A DNA stretch of 8,293 bases, taken from assembly GCA_934589325.1 (NCBI GenBank), contig CAKTNU010000073.1:1-8293 (forward strand). Direction: 5' to 3'. A model generated the notes under the pieces. The model was not told the DNA's origin and did no database searches. It saw only the letters and a list, made by a program, of their open reading frames with translations. The stretch comes from an uncultured Oscillospiraceae bacterium (lineage in GTDB: Bacteria; Bacillota_A; Clostridia; Oscillospirales; Oscillospiraceae). Shown here in pieces: positions 5,059 through 8,293 of the stretch (the first letter of the stretch is position 1; the number at the start of each line of letters is the position of its first letter). Position numbers and translations under genes: made by a program.

Positions 5059-6022
5059 CAAAATAGACTTTCAGGCGCATTACCTGCCGGGAACTTACCG
5101 GCAGGTTCTTGAGGGCGAAGTCCTGTACTGTCCGGACGGCTTTCCTACCCCCGACTGGGACGAACAGTGGCAGCAGGAGGCAATGGAGGAGCTGGGAATA
5201 GGCTATGCGCTGCTGACGCTCTCCTCGCCGAGCATCTATACCGGGAATAAGTCTCGCTCGCGTGAGCTTGCGCGGCGCATAAACGAAGAAGGCGCAGAAA
5301 TCGTTTCACGCGCCCCCGGTAATTTAGGCTTCATGGCGACGCTTCCGCTGCCGCATGTGCACAGCAGCATATTTGAAGCGCGCTATGCTCTCGACGAGCT
5401 CGGTGCGGCGGGGGTCGGACTGGTAACAAATTACGGCGGGGTCTATCTCGGCGACCGCAGGCTTGACGAGCTGATGGAGGAGCTGAACGCACGCGGTGCG
5501 CTTGTCATCATGCACCCGACGCACCCGGCTGTAGGTATCCCGGGTGTCGATGAGGAGATACCGCTTCCCGCGTTTGAGTACTTCGTCGAGACGACTCGCA
5601 CCTTTATCAACATGGTGCAGAACGATACCTTCACAAAGTACCCGGATATAAAGTGGGTGATCCCCCACGCGGGCGCATTCCTGCCGATACTTGCAGACCG
5701 CTTTGAAAGCTTCGCGCTGATGCTGCGCTTTGCCGATCCCGATCGGCGCGCCGACATCATGGAGGACATGGCGCATGTTTACTACGACACGGCGGGCTTT
5801 TCCGAGAAGAAGCAGATAGAGCTGCTGCTGAAAAATGTGGACGAGAGCCACCTGCTCTACGGCAGCGACACACCGTACACGGACATCTCCGCCTGCGTCG
5901 GTCAGGCTGAGGCGCTGGAGAACACGGAAAAGCTCACCAAGCGACAGAAGCAGCTAATGTTCACGGACAACGCCCTCGCGCTGCTGCCGTGGCTCGGAGA
6001 AAAAATACATATCAATGCGTGA
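5045..6022 (+). CDS. ACMSD-type amidohydrolase with QxH metal motif
   Basis: This 325-aa enzyme belongs to the amidohydrolase superfamily, in the branch that includes 2-amino-3-carboxymuconate-6-semialdehyde decarboxylase and related nonoxidative decarboxylases and hydrolases. It is a cytoplasmic TIM barrel. Family sites are visible: the N-terminal motif IDFQAHYLP (7-15), the ligand His in IMHPTHP (H157), the catalytic His in IPHAGAF (H208) and the Asp in YGSDTPY (D275). The first His of the usual HxH is Gln here (Q10), while H12 remains. Length is usual for the family. The ATG at 5045 has GGAG 9 bases upstream and overlaps the previous gene by 14 bases, which suggests coupled translation. 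The substrate is unknown. Decarboxylation or hydrolysis of an aromatic or cyclic acid is the family expectation. Confidence 0.88.
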   Translation: MRFNNKIDFQAHYLPGTYRQVLEGEVLYCPDGFPTPDWDEQWQQEAMEELGIGYALLTLSSPSIYTGNKSRSRELARRINEEGAEIVSRAPGNLGFMATLPLPHVHSSIFEARYALDELGAAGVGLVTNYGGVYLGDRRLDELMEELNARGALVIMHPTHPAVGIPGVDEEIPLPAFEYFVETTRTFINMVQNDTFTKYPDIKWVIPHAGAFLPILADRFESFALMLRFADPDRRADIMEDMAHVYYDTAGFSEKKQIELLLKNVDESHLLYGSDTPYTDISACVGQAEALENTEKLTKRQKQLMFTDNALALLPWLGEKIHINA

Positions 6023-6037
6023 AAGAGGTATATAACG

Positions 6038-6358
6038 ATGGAACTTAAATGCGGAAATGATTACAGATTCGATGTGCAGATAAAGTCCCCGATGGGGTGG
6101 ATAAAGATAATCGCGCTCCTTACGCTCGACAGCGAGACGGAGTTTCACGGCAGCGCAAAGCTTATGGGTATGGAGGTCTTGCTGACAAACTGCGCAAGGA
6201 ACGGACGGCACTTCAGCTTTGAGGCCGCACCGAAGCTGCCGTTCGGAGTAGTGAATGTGCAGATCGAAGCGGATGTGGACGACAGCGGCGCCGTCACCGG
6301 CGTTGCGAACGCGCCTCGTCACAGGCCGATGGAGATCAAGGGAGAGCTTGCGCAGTAA
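6038..6358 (+). CDS. Small beta-rich protein, second related copy
   Basis: This is a 106-aa cytoplasmic protein of unknown function with alternating strands. It contains two similar halves: SPMGWIKIIALLTLD (17-31) and LPFGVVNVQIEADVDD (67-82), each followed by a G-rich turn (FHGSAKLMG and VTGVANAP). The whole resembles the product at 4738-5058, so the amidohydrolase is flanked by a probable paralogous pair. Similar PMG-containing small beta domains occur, as I recall, fused to or near flavin-dependent reductases in anaerobes, but this was not checked. AGAGG lies about 9 bases before the ATG, and the gene starts 15 bases after the amidohydrolase stop. Confidence 0.82.
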   Translation: MELKCGNDYRFDVQIKSPMGWIKIIALLTLDSETEFHGSAKLMGMEVLLTNCARNGRHFSFEAAPKLPFGVVNVQIEADVDDSGAVTGVANAPRHRPMEIKGELAQ

Positions 6359-6389
6359 TTTGAACTGTCCCAATAAGGAGAGTGAAGCA

Positions 6390-8293
6390 ATGTCAAATAA
6401 GTCCAAACAGGATCACAGCTTTATGACTCAGCTTGCCACATTCATCGTGGATAAGAGGCACCTGTTTTTCCTGCTGATAATCGTATCGCTCATATTCTCG
6501 GCCTTTTCACGCAATTGGGTCGAGGTCGAAAACGACCTTACTACGTTTCTGCCGGACGACGCAGAGACGTAGCTTGCGCTGGACGTGATGGAGAACCAGT
6601 TCACGACCTACGGCACGGCCGAGGTGATGGTTGCAAATATCAGCTATGCCGAGGCGGAAAAGCTAAATGACACGCTCGCGGAAATAAAGGGCGTGCAGAG
6701 CGTCGCCTTTGACCGGACGACGGATCATTATAACCACGCCTCGGCGCTCTACACTGTTACCTTTGACTACGACGAGAATAACGACGAATGTCTCGCGGCA
6801 CTTGACGCCGTCAAGGAAGCGCTGGCGGATTACGACCTGTTCGTATCGACGGAGCTTGGCAACACACTTCAGGAGACCATCGACGCTGAGGTCAACGTTA
6901 TAATGGTGTATGTTGCGGTCATCGTCGTCGTTGTGCTGCTGCTAACCTCGCAGACCTACGGCGAGGTGCCGGTGCTGCTGCTGACCTTCGTGACGGCCAT
7001 GATCCTCAATCAGGGCAGCAACTTCCTGCTAGGCAAGATATCCTTCGTTTCAAACTCGGTCACAAGCAATATTGCAGCTTGCCCTGTCGCTGGACTACGC
7101 GGTCATTCTCTGCAACCACTTCAAGGAACAGCACGAAACGCTCCCCATACGCGAAGCCGCTATCACAGCGTTGGCGCACTCCATTCTGGAGATCAGCGCA
7201 AGCTCGCTCACAACAGTCGGCGGACTTATGGCGATGCTGTTTATGCAGTTTAAAATCGGTGCAGACATGGGCATATGCCTTATAAAGGCGATAATATACG
7301 CACTTCTGAGCGTGTTTATCCTCATGCCCGGGCTGCTGGTGCTGTTCGGGCCGCTCATAGAAAAGACCCGGCACAGAAATTTTATCCCGAAGATATCCTT
7401 TGTAGGTAAAATAGACTACGCGACGCGGCACGTCGTGCCTGTGGTGTTTGTGATCGTAGCGCTGCTGGGGATGCACTTCTCAAGCAAGTGCCCATATGCC
7501 TACGGCTACAGCTCGCTCACAACGCCGAAGCTCAACGAGAGCCAGATCGCGGACAACATGGTGGCGGATAACTTTACTTCCTCCAATATGCTCGCGCTCA
7601 TCGTCCCTTCCGGCGACTATGAAAAGGAAGCTCAGCTTTTAGATGAGCTTGAGAGCTACGACGAGATAGACTATACGATGGGGCTGGCAAACGTCGAGGC
7701 GATGGACGGCTACATGCTGGCTGACAAGCTGACTCCGCGCCAGTTCTCGGAGCTTTCCGGGCTCGACTATGAAGCCGCACAGCTCGTGTACGTGGCATAT
7801 GCCGCCGAAAACGACGATTACGGCAAGCTCATGGGAAGCGTCGCCGCTTATAAAGTGCCGCTTATTGACATGTTCCTCTTCGTCTGCGATCAGGTGGATG
7901 CCGGGTATGTGACCCTTGACGACGAGCAGACCGAAATGCTCGACAGCGCCAAGAAGCAGATGGAGAGCGCCAAGGCACAGCTGAGCGGTGAGGACTACAG
8001 CCGCATGCTGATATATCTGACGCTGCCGGAGAGCGGAGACGAGACCTATTCCTTCATCGACACGATCCGCGGCATCGCGCAGGAGTATTATCCTGACGGT
8101 AATGTCTACGTCGCGGGCAACTCCACGAACGAATACGACTTCAAAAAATCCTTTGCAACAGACAACACCGTTGTCAGCGTTGTTTCGATCATTATAGTTC
8201 TGCTGGTGCTGCTGTTTACATTCAAATCGGTAGGTATGCCGGTCATGCTGATACTTGTCATTCAGGGCAGTATCTGGATCAACTTCTCTATAC
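6390..8293 (+). pseudogene. RND/MMPL-family transporter, broken by TAG and frameshift, 3' end outside window
   Basis: The product would be an inner-membrane exporter of the RND superfamily (MMPL type), which moves lipids or hydrophobic compounds using the proton gradient. The ATG at 6390 follows AAGGAG (6375-6380) at 9 bases. The first 60 codons hold membrane helix 1 (residues 25-40) and the typical WVEVENDLTTFLPDDAET. An in-frame TAG (6570-6572) follows. The same frame resumes at 6573 with LALDVMENQFTTYGTAEVMV and helices 2 and 3 (about 174-214), up to SNSVTS. An extra base near 7068-7069 then shifts the frame. The +1 frame from 7069 continues with ILQLALSLDYAVIL, where DY is the family's proton-relay position, and runs 408 codons without a stop to the edge. 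At least 634 residues can be rebuilt. The gene is a recent pseudogene or contains sequence errors, as coding constraint is kept throughout. Confidence 0.85.

Noticed and set aside
5324..5851. Minus-strand frame of 175 codons
   Set aside because: It is the antisense shadow of the amidohydrolase and has no family features of its own.
6585..7253. Separate membrane protein gene starting with GTG at 6585
   Set aside because: It has no ribosome binding site and begins and ends within one interrupted MMPL gene; its last 60 or so codons are frameshifted nonsense.
1..8293. CRISPR array, tRNA, rRNA, insertion sequence or phage genes
   Set aside because: No regularly spaced repeats, cloverleaf, rRNA sequence, transposase motifs or terminal inverted repeats were seen on either strand.

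Overview
The window looks like a chromosomal segment of a spore-forming, moderately GC-rich gut-type clostridium (Bacillota, Clostridia). The reasons are an alpha/beta-type small acid-soluble spore protein gene, a butyrate kinase, strong AGGAGG-type ribosome binding sites and sigma-A promoters with 17-bp spacing. No database search was possible, so family names come from motifs read in the translations.

Layout. (1) On the minus strand, positions 1-1710 hold a two-gene unit: an MBL-fold (glyoxalase II-like) hydrolase at 1069-1710, then a butyrate kinase at 1-1054 that runs off the left edge. It is read from a near-consensus promoter at 1743-1771. (2) On the plus strand, 2003-3303 hold an isochorismatase-fold cysteine hydrolase and, overlapping by ATGA, a membrane-anchored protein of unknown function, read from a near-perfect promoter at 1937-1965. 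A hairpin at 3327-3353 closes this unit and also the convergent spore gene. (3) A 66-residue SASP gene lies on the minus strand (3381-3581). Its ribosome binding site has a perfect 12-base complement further upstream. (4) A gene-free stretch (3582-3975) holds AT-rich tandem repeats and a strong hairpin terminator. (5) A TetR-family regulator (minus, about 3976-4572) diverges from a plus-strand operon (4738 to the right edge). The operon encodes a 106-aa beta-rich protein, an ACMSD-type amidohydrolase, a second 106-aa beta-rich protein that looks paralogous to the first, and an RND/MMPL-family membrane transporter. A 52-bp nested dyad (4630-4681) lies between the two promoters.

The last block is the most unusual part. 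A TetR protein probably binds the large dyad and controls an amidohydrolase flanked by two related small proteins, followed by a lipid/hydrophobic-compound exporter. The amidohydrolase has Gln in place of the first His of the metal-binding HxH motif. The transporter reading frame is broken twice, by an in-frame TAG at 6570 and by a +1 frameshift near 7068, yet is otherwise open to the window edge. It is therefore either a very young pseudogene or carries sequence errors. The biochemical role of this block cannot be stated from sequence alone.
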